In this document: piece by piece, positions 47,251 through 60,390 of the stretch
How the letters are laid out: every line of letters starts with the position of its first letter
Position numbering within the stretch: the first letter of the stretch is position 1
DNA from: Clytia hemisphaerica
Taxonomy: Eukaryota > Cnidaria > Hydrozoa > Leptothecata > Clytiidae
DNA length: 64,000 bases
Direction of reading: 5' to 3'
NCBI GenBank assembly: GCA_902728285.1
Contig: CACVBU010000064.1
Coordinates: 248,001-312,000 of the forward strand
Program-made: the position numbers and the translations under genes
The notes under the pieces: generated by a model
Told to the model about the DNA's origin: nothing
Database searches by the model: none
What the model saw: only the letters and a program-made list of their open reading frames with translations

Positions 47251-47969
47251 AAAGAATAACAAAATTTGATTGGCTATTTTTCAACCGTTATTAGGATCTG
47301 GGAAATTCAAACTCTCAGCCCATACCATGCTATATATTTCTCCAGGCTAACCCCGGCCGCGCCAGCAAGAATCAATTCTTTGAAAGCACCAAAAACGGCG
47401 GATGAAATCTAGCCTTCTCCTTGTGATAGGCGTTTATCATGTTTTTATTGGTTGAGGGAAAGTACAGTAATGTGGAGTAATTAGTTATTCAAGAGACTGT
47501 TGGGTTCGCCAAAACATCTATTACCAGTTAGGGGTTAGAGTAGTAGCTCCAAAAAAGCACTTTTTTGTGATTTTCTCTTAATATATAGTCTGGTCTGTAG
47601 TATGTATTCACACTTTGATTTTCATCTTTTTGGTATTAATACTAATTTAGGGGTCTACTCATCACACAGCTACCATCAGATGATTAAAATTTTTGTGGAT
47701 TAGCTTTGGTGATTTTTCACAAATAGGTTGTTCGCCTTGAAATTAGTCATGATTGAAAATCATTCCTTGTGTAAATATTAATCATCATTTTTTTACATAC
47801 AAAACTTTTTCTTCAATTGTGACCCTCGTGCATTCTAGGTTGATTTTCTTATAGTTATTAAGGTTTGGATTAAAAATTGAACCAAAGGGAAAATTAACAA
47901 GTTCATCTTATTTGTTTCCCATCTTATACTGAAGACTTGCAGATTTACTGAAGACAACTGAGAGCAATA
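47251..47969. other. Upstream region of HEXD
   Basis: Short GC patch at 47349-47360, otherwise AT-rich. It likely holds the HEXD promoter and 5' UTR, but no clear TATA box or initiator was picked out. Confidence 0.35.
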
Positions 47970-49424
47970 ATGGATACTGTTGAATCAATGGAAAAATCGC
48001 CAGCTAGAAATGGCCCTTTAAGCAATAGGATTGTGCATTTTGATTTGAAAGGTGCTCCACCCAAAATAAGTTATTTATTGGAATTGATTCCACTAGTCAG
48101 GCAATGGGGTGCTACTGGAATCTTGGTTGAATATGAAGATATGTTTCCTTACAAAAACAAACTCAGTGTTCTCTCAAAACCGTTTGCCTATAGCTCAGAC
48201 GACTTGAAACTTTTGCAAGAAGCTACAAAGTCGGAAGGGATGGATTATATTCCTTTACTTCAATCCTTTGGACACGTTGAATTTATTCTAAAGCATCATC
48301 AGTTTGAGCATCTCCGTGAGGCATCAATAAATCCAATGTCGTTATGTCCAAAGCATGAGGAATCATTACCACTGATTGAGGAAATAGTGGACCAGTTTAT
48401 GCAAGAACATCCTGATATTGAGTACCTTCATATCGGTGGTGATGAAGTATTTTGCATCAATGTTTGCAAAAAGTGTGTTGATTCTCGAGACTCGATACCA
48501 AAACTCTATTTGAGTCATATGGAGCCATTGATTTTGCTTATCCAAAACAAGTTCCCAACTTTAAAGCTTTTTGTATGGGATGATATGTTTAGAGAATTTT
48601 CTGTGCAAGAGCTTGAAGAGCTAAGCCCTCAGATAATTCCTATGGTCTGGTCATATGTAGACTATCTGGACTCCCAATTTCCAAATGATATGTGGAGACG
48701 ATACGGAAGTGTATTCGAGGAAATTTGGATAGCTACTTCTTTTAAAGGTTCTTCAGGACCTACTTGTGATCTTGTACCTATTCAGCATCATGTAAACAAC
48801 CATTTGTCATGGTTTAACCTGATTGAGAGTTTTGACCAAGAATTAAAAGTAAAGATCAAAGGAGTTGCTGTAACAGGTTGGTCACGGTATGATCATTTTG
48901 CAACATTATGTGAATTGCTACCAGCAGCTTTTCCATGTTTAGTTTTATGTTTACAAGTATTAAGACAAGGGTCCTTTACTAGGACTCTGCACGAGAACGT
49001 TTCAAAATCTCTTGGCTATGTAAATGCAATTCCATTATCTGGATATTTTAATGAGAATGGAACTGGTAATTTTCCTGGTTCAGAACTAATTGGATACATC
49101 TGTCAGCTTGAGTTTGCCAAGCGACAACTGTTAGTTCTACAAGAACGATCAGATGGTTGGATGGATGATTGGCACACAGAAGTGACACAGGAGGTCAATC
49201 TTGGACATATTGATTTCATTTATAACCTTGTAACACAAATTATTCAGCTCTATGAATCCATCCGGGGCCCAATTCAAGAATGTTTGTCCACATATTTCTA
49301 TGAAGAAACTGCACTGGAAGTTGTAAAATCAAAGATTGATAGCAAATTGAAAGTGATTAATCTTATAATGGACAAAGTACAAACTGTCAAATCATTCAAA
49401 GATAAACAATTGACCCAGTCTTAG
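47970..49424 (+). CDS. HEXD: Hexosaminidase D (GH20), intronless
   Basis: 484 residues, close to the usual length of vertebrate HEXD. It opens VHFDLKGAPPKISYLLELIP, a segment very typical of this family. The GH20 catalytic Asp-Glu pair is D158-E159 in HIGGDEVF. Other family landmarks are EYEDMFPY, QSFGHVEFILKH, LFVWDDMFRE, SFKGSSGP and VTGWSRYDH. HEXD is a nucleocytoplasmic beta-N-acetylhexosaminidase with preference for galactosaminide substrates, unlike lysosomal HEXA/HEXB, and there is no signal peptide here, in agreement. The start at 47970 is the first ATG and places the conserved segment at about residue 22. There are no introns in the coding region and no frame errors. Confidence 0.93.
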   Translation: MDTVESMEKSPARNGPLSNRIVHFDLKGAPPKISYLLELIPLVRQWGATGILVEYEDMFPYKNKLSVLSKPFAYSSDDLKLLQEATKSEGMDYIPLLQSFGHVEFILKHHQFEHLREASINPMSLCPKHEESLPLIEEIVDQFMQEHPDIEYLHIGGDEVFCINVCKKCVDSRDSIPKLYLSHMEPLILLIQNKFPTLKLFVWDDMFREFSVQELEELSPQIIPMVWSYVDYLDSQFPNDMWRRYGSVFEEIWIATSFKGSSGPTCDLVPIQHHVNNHLSWFNLIESFDQELKVKIKGVAVTGWSRYDHFATLCELLPAAFPCLVLCLQVLRQGSFTRTLHENVSKSLGYVNAIPLSGYFNENGTGNFPGSELIGYICQLEFAKRQLLVLQERSDGWMDDWHTEVTQEVNLGHIDFIYNLVTQIIQLYESIRGPIQECLSTYFYEETALEVVKSKIDSKLKVINLIMDKVQTVKSFKDKQLTQS

Positions 49425-50241
49425 ATTTTATGCATCAATAATCTTTTGAAGTTATCCAGTATTAAAAAGTTTTTTTTTCATCAATTCATAAGCACACTAG
49501 GCAATAGAGTGAATACCTATTACTTTTGGGGCTTTTTTGTACAGCTTATCAATATTGTCTATACAAAAGCTCTCTAATTTTGGACTTACTAAAGGGGTAT
49601 TTTGAATATTTTCATTACGCATAAACTATCAGAAAGGCATTTCTCCAGTCATTTGTATTACATTTTACACTTTTATATTTAAAAGTTTACATTTTTTTAA
49701 TTTTGTTTTTGCTACTTCTATTAGTGATCAGACTTATTTTTGTTTTTAGGTTGAAGAATTTTAAAACTGAAAATTTAGATTTGTATAATAAAAAGGATTG
49801 GTATTAAAAATGACAACTAAGTATTATAACAAGAGTATTATATCAAACATTGGTCTTGTTGTTCATATTCTAGAAAATGTCTGATTGTTGAAAAGATGAC
49901 TTTGAAAAATCCTCCTTCTTATAAAATCTTATTCTATAAGAAAACTATAAGTCTGTGTTTATCAACCCTATTCATCTGGAAAAAAGTTTATCTTGGCTTG
50001 GATCAGTAGTGGAGAAAGCATCCTTCCCCTGCCCGAAGATTGGAGAAGGAGCTTTCGAAACGTAGCCGAAAGTGATCTAGGCCACGGAAATCTCTATTCA
50101 TTGCTACAACAAAGTTTCAAATCAATGTTCAATCTCTACAGAATTCATTTTGTTTGTTACTAAGAAGTTTTTGATGATGTCTTTAAAATATTGTTTATTC
50201 TACTATCAGATATAAGAAAATGAGAGAATATAAGATAAATG
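49425..50241. other. Spacer between HEXD and CCDC171
   Basis: AT-rich 3' flank of HEXD and 5' flank of CCDC171. Nothing else is recognised. Confidence 0.4.
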
Positions 50242-53200
50242 ATGGATCCTAGCGCTTATGAAAGTTTACTAACAAATGAAAACACAAAGGTAAGAACACT
50301 ACCTTATTGGAACTAATATTTGCGGTCTAAAAAAAATTGGAAAAATAGCATTTCGCAGGTTTTAATTTTTGCGGTTTTGCCCTTTTTTGGACAAATCTTT
50401 TCATTTTTCTAGGGCTTTTTCAAGTTTTTCAATGAAAAACCGCAAAAAGCGCTAAGATTAATTCCTGCAAAAATAAGTTCCAATAACTTATTTATGTTTT
50501 TTACATCACTCTACTATTCTAAATGGATAGAATATACAAGATTGATTTAAAAGAATTAGTAAAGACATTCATTTCCTGATATAGAAAGGAGACACAACTA
50601 TAGGCTGACAAAGCAGAACAAAGGGTACATTGCTTTGTTTGAAAATGCTGTGTAAGCGGAATAGCCAGTTTTGTTTTGATGTAATCGCGCATGCGTAAAC
50701 TCTAAGTTTAATTTTTGGAGTATGTTGGAAATCGCGTGGCATGACACAAATGGTAGGAGATAACGTTAAATGATGCCTTATCAATGTTCTTTTAAATGGA
50801 TGATTAATATCAACATTTTTTATTTTTTTTTGTCAGAGTGTTCTCAAGAAGCATGATAACAAAGGAACAGAAGGTATGTATTGTTTCTGGCAGTGTTGAA
50901 TTCTTGAACCCATTTGAAATATTTCGCTTAGAAAGGTTTCGTTTTTGAATAAGAGTGGTATAGTTTGCTTACTCATCAATTTTAATTTACAAGGTTTTTC
51001 ATATTGGATTGGCACAGATGTGGAGCAAGATTGGTCAGAAAGAGGAAAGTAAAAACATCTTTTTGCTTACAGATCAGCATAATATGACAATAGGCAAACA
51101 CTGTCCTGATATGAAATATGTGTCTGAAACGGGAACATTTGTGTAAAATAAAGCCTTTTTTAAAAGATCAAAAATTGCTAAGAGTGCTATTATGTTGTCA
51201 TGTTATAATTATTGTTCTCAATTTATAGACTACACAATAAATGATTATCGTAAAAAATGTAGTCAATTGGAATTAAGACTTGCAGAGGAATCGAGTAACT
51301 ACAATTTAGAGGTAGGAACAATTAAATTTATAAGAAGTGAATCAAAAGGACATGTTGTAAAGGAAACAAAATATTTTTAAGGTCAGGGAGGGGATATTAT
51401 TAGGGCTTTATCAGAAAATCTTTAATTCGTATCCATTCATTCATACCATGTGTGATAAAAAAGGGAGACAATGAGGACACCATGCACAAAGTTCAGTTTA
51501 TCTTTTAAAGTTAAATTTGGGACAGACTCTTTTAGAACCCCCTATCTAAGCAGATTGAGATTATCTTGAAAATTTTGAAAAAAGCATGCTGATGATTTTG
51601 CGTCAGAAACGTTTTTCATATGGTGGTAAAGTTTTCTTCAGATTCATTTTATTAACCAGCACTGCTTGTTTTTTATTTTCCAATACAGATCGGGAAGTTG
51701 CACGAGAAGATCAGTAAGATTCAGTCCTCTTTTGAGAAAAATGAATTAATCCGACAAAAATTGGAATATGAACTGACAGTTTCTCAACAAGAGACAAACA
51801 AAGAAAAGCGAAAGAGAGCTGAAGACCAAAAGAACTTTAAATATGAAATTGAACAATTACAAGGTGAGTGGTTTTTTATTATATACTGTAGATTTTTCGA
51901 AGTTATTCCTATTTTTCTAAGTGTGGGAAGGATTGCAATTGCTTTGATAAATTCTTTATGAATTTGCGCTACTGTAGCTTTTGAGTATTTTACGATAAAT
52001 TTTCCGCAGGTTTTGAATAATGCAGATCAGCTTTTCTGCAAAATCTTTAGCTATTACAGTAGGGACTTTATCATCGCTACTCAGCCATTCCACAAAACAG
52101 TGGAATAGCCATTCCACAAAACAGTGGAATAAATTGGATTTGAGAACAATTATTTTTTTCTTTATAAATTAGGGATTTTATATGAGACAATTCCTGAGCA
52201 CTCTCAAAATTTTCCTATTGCTAGTTGAGAATTCCTGAGAATTCCCAGGAATTCCTGCTGTGCTTTGGTATTAAAACAGTTTAATCAATTATTTTGTTAT
52301 TTTGTCTTTTTTTAACAGTACATATCACCAGCCTGCAATCGAAGTTAGAATATTCTGAATCAGAGCTATCAGAAGTTAAACAGGAATATGAATTAAGACT
52401 CTTCAAGGATGAAGAGAATTTGAAAAAAGTTGAAGGTTCTGTCAGACAGGTGAAAAAAGAAAATGAAGTCATTTATCAAGAAAAACTGGCTGCTGAACAG
52501 TTGATCATTGTATGGAAAAAGTGAGTGATCCTTTTTCACATTTTCTATGGCTTGACGAGATAACATGCTTTTCATATTATAAGAAGAGGCTTTTTTCTGA
52601 CAAAACCAAAGAGAAAGATAAAAAATTCAACCTCAGGCCTTACAAAAAGGTATAAAATAGTGCTGAATTATTATTAAGGACATTTCTAAACTTGAAAATC
52701 TGCCCTATTAATATGGAAATATGATATGTACTAGTAATCTCATGGTTATGAGGGAAATTCTGGATAAATTTCCCGAGGTCAATTTTGAAATTTTTTGAAA
52801 TTTCCCGAGTGCAACGAGGGAAATTTAAAACATTTCGAAATTTGACCGAGGGTAATTTATCCAGAATTTCACGAAAACAAGCATGGGATTCCTGGTTAAT
52901 CTCATGGTTTGGGTTGAAATTCTAGCAATTCTGAAAGACGTCAATTTTACACTGGAAATCAATCTGAAACTTTAAAAAGAGGTCTGAAAAAAGTCATAGA
53001 AGCGCGAATGGAGTTTTAATTGAATAATATTCCATTTAATTAAGCCTTCGAAGTTAGTAAGAAATTTGAAAAAGGTGATGAATTTCCAAACGATGGACAT
53101 TTCACTTTCGCGGGAAATTACAAAATCTAGGAGGGAAATTACAAAAGCTAGAAGGGAAATTACAAGTTCGCGGGAAATTACAAATTAACGTAAGCTAAAA

Positions 53201-56200
53201 CGTCAATCGAATTTCAATCAACCATGAGATTAGGTGTTAAACAAGGTTTTACTTCTTTCTCTCAATAATATTTTTCAATTTTTTAGCAAACACGAAGAGG
53301 TGCTTGAAAAATGTCAAGTAATCGAGAGTAAGTTTATCACCTTATTAAATTCATTAAACTTTTATTTTCCTGCACTTACTACAGTAAATGTTCTTCTTTA
53401 GGTAGCGCCTTCTTAAGATTTCTCTTTTAAGGGCTCTGACCATAGTCCAAAAATTGATTTTGGTATTTGAACATAAAAGTTATATTTCAGGTTCCTTAAC
53501 ACTTTTAACAAAGACTTGCCTTTATAAATTGCTTTTTAATCGAATCCCTTAAGAGTAATTAAGAATTTAATTGCAAAAATGACGTTATGAACTTTAAAAA
53601 GATGTTGATAATATGTTGCATCACCCTCTTTCACAAAAAGTGCTCAGTTTTAATGGGTAATTGACTTTTTTGTTTCAAAATTTCTTTACACTGTCCGCAA
53701 AGAATTGAACTATTTTAAATTTTGCGGAAAATTTTTCTAAAAAGATGTGTCAAAAGTTATGACTGTTTTTTAAGCAAAATCCAGATGAAAAATTGATGAA
53801 AACCACTATTTTGAAGATTTCGAAACAAAGAAGCATTTACAAAATTTTTCCGCCAAAATTTTTATTGTTCGGTAAAAGATACACCATCTACTGCAAAAAA
53901 ATTTTCAAAATGTTTTTTCCTCGCCGAAACTAAGCTCTTCAAAGTTGAAATACTCTTCCTTGCAAAAGTCTTCATTTTCTTCTTCATCAAATTTTTTCAA
54001 TGCAATTTTTGAATTTTCAGATTCAGGAATAGTTTGTCTAACAGAAAATGTATAACATGCCATAGTTTTGTTGGTTACATCAGTCAGAAAACACATTTTA
54101 AACACGGCAATTATGAAAAATTCACTATGGTCAGAGCCCTTAAAGAGAAATAAAGTGCCTAAAGTTGTAAGTGTTAAAGGTTACCTTAAAAAGTATTTAA
54201 AAATAGTGACACGGCTTTCTCATTTTAACGAATTGTATTCTTAAATAGTGCATCTACATAATATTTCCTCATTTTCCTTTAGCTTCTTGGCTAAATATGA
54301 CCCCGCCAAATAAATAAATATGTCTGCCTTTTAAATCGATCATTTTTGCGGACAATCCAATACAAAAGTTGTACTTACAATTTTTTTTTTATATTTCGTG
54401 AGCCCCAAATGCTTGCAAAACTAGTGATATTTTTTTCTACTGTACAATTATTTAGTAGGTCATCAATCGCTGATTATTTTTTAACGTTCTATGTGTTTTT
54501 GTAGAACAATTTCAAGATCAATCTTTCACTATACAAAAATTGCTCAAAGAAGGTGAATACGCAACAACTTTGGAAAGTGAATTAGTAGGAAAGATGAAGG
54601 TTGGTCATTATTTTTTGCTCTAGCCATCAAGAAGCAGCATAATAGTTAATAGCTTTTTTTACAACGACGGTTCGAACAACTTATTTGATTATTTAACCTT
54701 TTGGGTCTGCCATTTTATGCGATCTTTAACTAAATTTCGTTTGGCTCAACACTGCTTGGAAAAAAGATATGATTTTTCTGGAAAAAAAAAGAATTTATTT
54801 GTCTTTTGGTAGTTAACTTCAATAACATAGATATGAAATCCCATCTGGCACAAAACGTTATTTGAACGTCCATGTAACAATATACGGATGTTAGGGACGT
54901 AGGAAGGACGTTGTAATGACGTTTTTTTTGCCAGCTGGGATATAATTTCATTTGTTTCAGCATCTGCAAGATCACATCCAAAATGTCGAAGAAAATATTC
55001 AAGCCGAACGCGCAGCACATTTAGAAACGAAATTCAATACTGAAGTTGTGCAAGTAAGCTTATACTATCGGGTACCTAAAAGCGTCCCCCCGCTAATAAA
55101 TGTTTCAAAAATTTTCAACCCAGGACATTCTTATTCTAACCCACCCCGCTTACCTTATCGGGGAAAACTTCGTCGGGGAAAAGTGACGAAATTTCGGCCA
55201 AGTGACGAATATTTTTCCCCGACGAAAATTTTCCCCGACGAAGTTTTCCCCGATAAGGTATTTATTTTCGGGAAAGTATATTAGATTCCACAAGCCCTTC
55301 GGGCTGTAAACTCAATGGTTTTCTTTCCATTTAACAGTTGAAGTTGAAAGAAACTGAAAGCATTCTTGAAATGGAGAAAGTAAAATTGATTGAAAGTCGA
55401 CAAAGTTTGGAAAATGCTGACAAGAAATTTAGGTAAATTCAAGTCTTTTCGAATTAGTTTTTTGGACCTACCCCGGTGGGGTGAAGGTCCTATAAATTAA
55501 CCCGTGTTCGTTAGTTAGTTAGTTAGTTAGTTCGTTCGTTAGTTACCAACTTTTCTCGAGATTGGCTCATTCAATTTTTCTGATTTTTTGCACAAAAGTG
55601 CATTACTATAAACCCTCGAATGTGACGAAGCCCGATTTTCGAAAAAAAAATTTTTCCGGCCGGTAGAACCGGAAATGTCCCGAAAAAAGCGGTTTTTTGA
55701 GATTTTCTCGAGATTTTATCATTAGTTTTTTGCGATTTTTTGCACATAGATGCACATTAGTACTGCCGAAAAAGGTGTCGAAAAACCGTTTGCCAAAAAA
55801 ATTTTTTCGGTCTGTAGAACCGGAAATGTGCCGGAAAATCGTCGGTTTTTTCACATTTCCGTCACATTTTTTCAACTTATTTAATTGTTTCTTTACAGAA
55901 AAATGTTCTTTATGATGATGCCCAAAACTTAGCATCGTTTGATTTCCAAAAAAATCATCCTTTGAATCCGGAACTCCTTAAAATCGCCGGCGGAACAGGC
56001 GACGCGAAAACCGCGTTTTAAAACGGTTTTCCTTCATTTTTTCAACTTATACTCGACAGATTTTCATGATTTTTTGCACAATGATGTAAAATGGCAATGC
56101 CCAAAATGTGATAGAGCCCAATTTTCGAAAAAGAAATTTTTCCGGCCGGTAGAACCGGTAAATGTCCCGAAAAAAGTGGTTTTTTGAGATTTTCTCGAGA

Positions 56201-59200
56201 TTTTATCATTAGTTTTTTGCGATTTTTTGCACATAGATGCACATTAGTACTGCCGAAAAGGGTTGTCGTAAACCGTTTGCAGAAAAAAAAAATTTTCCGG
56301 TCTGTAGAACCGGAAATGTGCCGGAAATCGTCGTTTTTTCACATTTCCGTCACATTTTTTCAACTTATTTAATTGTTTCTTTACAGAAAAATGTTCTTTA
56401 TGATGATGGCCAAAACTTAGCATCGTTTGATTTCCAAAAAAATCATCCTTTGAATCCGGAACTCCTTAAAAATCGCCGGAACAGCCGAAAACCGGCGTAA
56501 AACGGTTTTCCTTCATTTTTTCAACTTAAACTCGACAGATTTTCATGATTTTTTGCACAATGATGTAAAATGGCAATGCTCAAAATGTGACAGAGCCCAA
56601 TTTTCGAAAAAGAAATTTTTCCGGCCGCTAGAACCGGAAATGTCCCGAAAAAAGCGGTTTTTTGAGATTTTCTCGAGATTTTCTCATTAGTTTTTTGCGA
56701 TTTTTTGCACATTAGTACTGCCGAAAAGGTGTTTCTTAATTGCTTTCTCCGTTCCAATAGATATATAATTCGAAATTTAAAATTCCATTAAATTCTAATT
56801 ATTCGTTTTATAAATAGGTAGGTCCATTAAAGTATTGCTTGTTTAGATTCTTTTATAATTAAGATTGAATATTATTTCTTGCCTCGTTGTTCCTTGGTAG
56901 TCCGTACGGTTAAGCAATTGAAGGTGCAAGTTATGATCTAAGTGATAACCAAACTGGGAATTTAGATTATGCGTGTCTTTCCATCTCATCCGACGCAGTA
57001 ATCTGCGATTTTTATTTGGACGATCTTTTTTATTGTTTCCTGGGTTTCCCTGGTGATGCTGCCCGACTATAAATGTACACTGTTACAGGGAGGTGTGTCG
57101 AAATCCTAAAAAGGATAGCAATCTGAGTGTAGCTCGTAAACAACAATGGAAATTGTTTCGGAGTGTAATTTTTCCCATTCAGCCTCCAATGGGGATGAAA
57201 TAAGATAAAATGGGACTTTCACAGTGGGCTAAAAATTTCAGGATTTCCACCGTGGACGATTTTTTTAGGGCTTTCTAGGGTTTGTGACACGGTGTGTAAA
57301 AATGTGGAAATAGTGGCGTCGCATGGCATAATTTGTAGAAAAAATTAATTTTTGTGATGACGTCATAACCAGAAACTCGAAATATCGTCATTTTTAGACT
57401 TTAAGCATATCTTTGTCCAAAATGGCTTAAATGTGTCCAAACTTGACCAAAAGACTTATTTTTGGAAGGTGATTATAAGATGAAAATGAAAAACCCTTGA
57501 ACCATTTTTTTTTCAAAGTGGAAACCCCTGGGTTCTAACGAAGATGCCTGAAACCACTTGTCCAATCCTACATAATTTATAAGTTAAATTCATAATTTAG
57601 ACTTTACTTACATACTTTCTCCCTTTCAGAGAACTTGAAGGTGCTTACCATAAAGAGCGCGATAATTTGAACCAATATAAATTGAAATTCGACAAAACGA
57701 AAGAGGAATTACATTTACACAAAACGCAAATTGCTGCAAAAGACAAACACTTGGATGGGATTACTGCTGAAGTGAAAAATTATAACCAACATGTTAGTGA
57801 AGTTGTCGAAGAACTAGATAAGGTTAAACATTTTAAACGTTTCTTTTAGATTCAAAAATTAATCCTTGCTTACAAATTTATCCCTTTCTATCACTTCTCT
57901 TTTGAATTTCTTTTTTGAGTTTCTTTACAATAATAAAGTTTTGTATAAAGATTTCCTTATGGTTTAATGCTGAATCTAATGATTCTACATTAAACTTTTT
58001 GAAATTTGCTTCGCACTCTATTTAAGAATATTAACTTGTCAGAAATGAAAGTATTTTGATAAAACGAAATAAGGTTAAACATTTTAAACGTTTCTTTTAG
58101 ATTCAAAAATTAATCCTTGCTTACAAATTTATTCCTTTCTATCACTTTTCTTTTGAATTTCTTTTTTGAGTTTCTTTACAATAATAAAGTTTTGCATAAA
58201 GATTTCCTTATGGTTTAATGCTGAATCTAATGATTCTACATTAACTTTTTGAAATTTGCTTCGCACTCTATTTAAGAATATTAACTTGTCAGAAATAAAA
58301 GTATTTTGATAAAACGAAATGTCACATCATTATTCTTCTAAAAGTATTTAGACCCCTTTCTTTGAAATTCTCCTTCGCCTTTATTTCTTATCCTTTCTTT
58401 ATAAGGCCCTTTTATTGATTTTTTGGGAAGGCTCTGTTGCCTCCCTTTAGAAAAGGAATTTCACACACATTAGTATCCATTCCATTTGTGTTTGCTAAGG
58501 AAGCGTGTTAATGTCCTTCCTTAAAGGAATAATCGGATGGTTTGTAGACTGGAGTCGTTTATAATGCGTGTAATACAGTAGTATAGGCGTTATATGATAA
58601 TACGACTATTGTTGCGAGTTTTAGTAAGATTGTTCCCTCCATATCTCAATCCATCACTTTAAAATTGGGATATAAAAACTTTACCAGGAAAATTCATTAA
58701 ATATCTAAGCCTCTTATGCTATTATTTCAGACAAAAGAGACGTTGGTAAAGATTGAAAAAGAGAAGAAGAAAGCGTACAGAGAAGTCGAATATCTAATGA
58801 ACAATTATAAACTTGTTTCGGATATTGTAATATCACCAGGTAAAATATCCTTTCTTCGCACCTATCCAAATTTATCGTGAAAGTCAACAGTGAAACAGCG
58901 ATTAAAACCCTTTTTTCTTTCAGCCAAATACCTCTGGCGATATAACTTAGTGCCTAGCGGGGCGGGGAAGGAGACTATTTTCTTGCCAGTAGTGTTTCAT
59001 CTTATTTGTTCGTTATGTACCGTGTAATCCATATTATAACCGAAAAAAAAAACCTCGACGACTGCTCTGAACTAACGTCCTGCAAAACTTACTCCCTATA
59101 GCTGACGGATTTACCAGTAGGGTAACACTTTTTCAAAAACTCCGATCTGGTTTATTAAAGCTAAGTGGTTCAAATTATAGAAAGATTCAAATAACAAATA

Positions 59201-60390
59201 TAACCAAGAATGAGCGCACTATATAATTTACGTAGAGTTTGTCACCCTTATTCTCATGTAAAAAGTCATCGTTTTTAACTTTCTAGTTAAAGGTTGTGAT
59301 GCAGAGTTGAGTTTTTTGGACATTGTACATAAGTTGCGACAGATGATGGAACGATTTCAAGATAACGTGATGGACATTCAAAATAAGGTACGGATCGGAA
59401 GATGTAACATTTTTCAGGACTAGATTCCCGGAGAAAAGTATACTATTTCTCCGAGCTCCCCCCTAGACAAAAAACTTTGACCCCGAATAAAGTATTTCAT
59501 TCTCTTGATACTAGTTTAACCCCCGAACGTTTGTTTTAGCTCCTTGAAAGTGTAAACCTACCCCCGGACAAAAACATGAATTTTTTATCCTTTGATGCTA
59601 AAAATATTTTTGGTTTGGTATCCTAATCTCAATGCATACAGGAAAAAATGTGTGAAATGCGAGGCGGGGGTTGGGTTTGCTAGTGTGAAACAATTTCGGG
59701 ATGTGATATTGCACTTTTACATGCATTAGTTTTTGATTTTCGGGGTGCTCAAAATTACATTTTTTGGTGCACGGGTTTAATTTAGGGTGTAAAGTGCACT
59801 TTTAAATCCATGAGATTTTTCTTTTCGGGGTGTTAATTTCCATTTTATGTTAAAAACAGTTTAAATGAAGAATCAATACTAATATCAAAGGTATTTTAAT
59901 CAAAACGAAGTCTGTGCTTCAGAGACCTTAAATCAGCCATTTGAAAGTTCCCAATTATAAAATTCAATCATTTTACGGCTTTTCGAATCTTTAATGGGTA
60001 AATAACAGAGAGAAAGTTTTGCTGTTTATAATAAATTTTGTCATTTTGGGTAGGCAAAAAATGTTCAGTTTTTTGAACATAACTTTTGTTTGACTGAACC
60101 GATTTATATTCCAAAATTTTAAGTTGAGCTTTCCCCTGTAAAATAAAAGCAGAATTAACAAAAAATATTTAACCGTAAACTCACAATATCTTGACAAACA
60201 AAGACTTGACTTTTTCTTGGCGCACCTGGTATATATAAGTACATCGGATTTATTGATTGTGTATGATTAATATAAGTCGAAACTCTCTTCCTTCATTTAG
60301 CACAAGGAGACACTGCTCATGCTCGATAAACTAGAGCAAGAGTGTTCTGTTCACAGAGAAGTGGCATGGAATAAAGATCGAGCTTTAGAG
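50242..60390 (+). CDS. CCDC171: CCDC171 (coiled-coil domain-containing protein), first 13 exons
   Basis: Exons: 50242-50289, 50837-50873, 51229-51311, 51689-51863, 52319-52520, 53287-53327, 54505-54599, 54961-55053, 55338-55432, 57630-57822, 58731-58839, 59287-59387, 60301-60390. All have ag/gt borders and phases chain without error, giving 454 residues and ending in phase 0, with the rest beyond the window. The product is almost wholly coiled coil. The strongest match is exon 8 (NVEENIQAERAAHLETKFNT), nearly the same as a conserved stretch of vertebrate CCDC171. The RQKLEYELTVSQQE segment of exon 4 and ELEGAYHKERDN of exon 10 also match in order. CCDC171 is a poorly characterised long coiled-coil protein; a structural or cytoskeletal role is assumed. 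The introns carry at least five MITE-like insertions and a 250-base tandem duplication. Confidence 0.85.
50925..51175 (+). repeat. About 245-bp interspersed repeat, copy 2
   Basis: Counterpart of 31300-31545, same orientation, in intron 2 of CCDC171. Confidence 0.6.
52735..53232. mobile_element. Inverted-repeat element in CCDC171 intron 5
   Basis: Ends are TAATCTCATGGTT and its inverse. The interior contains a gggaaattctggataaattt palindrome and gggaaattacaaa repeats. Confidence 0.5.
53421..54165. mobile_element. 745-bp inverted-repeat element in CCDC171 intron 6
   Basis: Arms centred on ttaagggctctgaccatag (53430-53455) and its inverse (54126-54150), about 35 bases in all. Confidence 0.6.
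54843..54949. mobile_element. Short MITE of the cagctggcacaaaacgtt family
   Basis: Ends tctggcacaaaacgtt and aacg...tttgccagctggga are inverted. Same family as the nested unit at 25177-25272. It stops just before the acceptor of CCDC171 exon 8. Confidence 0.5.
55151..55260. mobile_element. 110-bp hairpin MITE
   Basis: The first 32 bases (TACCTTATCGGGGAAAACTT...) are perfectly inverted at the end. The loop contains an additional ttttccccgacgaaaa copy. The flank at 55075-55150 matches, inverted, 40330-40445. Confidence 0.8.
55464..56825. mobile_element. GGACCTACC-ended element, copy 2
   Basis: Starts GGACCTACCCCGGTGGGG and ends GGTAGGTCC. The interior is nearly three tandem units of about 450 bases (cgattttcgaaaaa, ccggccggtagaaccggaaatg). 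Same family as 27627-28740, inverted relative to it. It lies in intron 9 of CCDC171. Confidence 0.65.
57085..57290 (+). mobile_element. Degenerate MITE family A-like copy
   Basis: Ends acagggaggtgtgtc and gtttgtgacacggtgtgt, with aatggggatgaa and cagtgggcta words inside. Assignment by resemblance to 19562-19724 only. Confidence 0.35.
57821..58320 (+). repeat. Tandem duplication, 250-bp unit, two copies
   Basis: 57821-58070 and 58071-58320 are nearly the same (aaggttaaacattttaaacg... to ...gataaaacgaaat). The first unit begins with the last bases of CCDC171 exon 10, so the aag|gttaaa donor is also duplicated. Confidence 0.9.
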
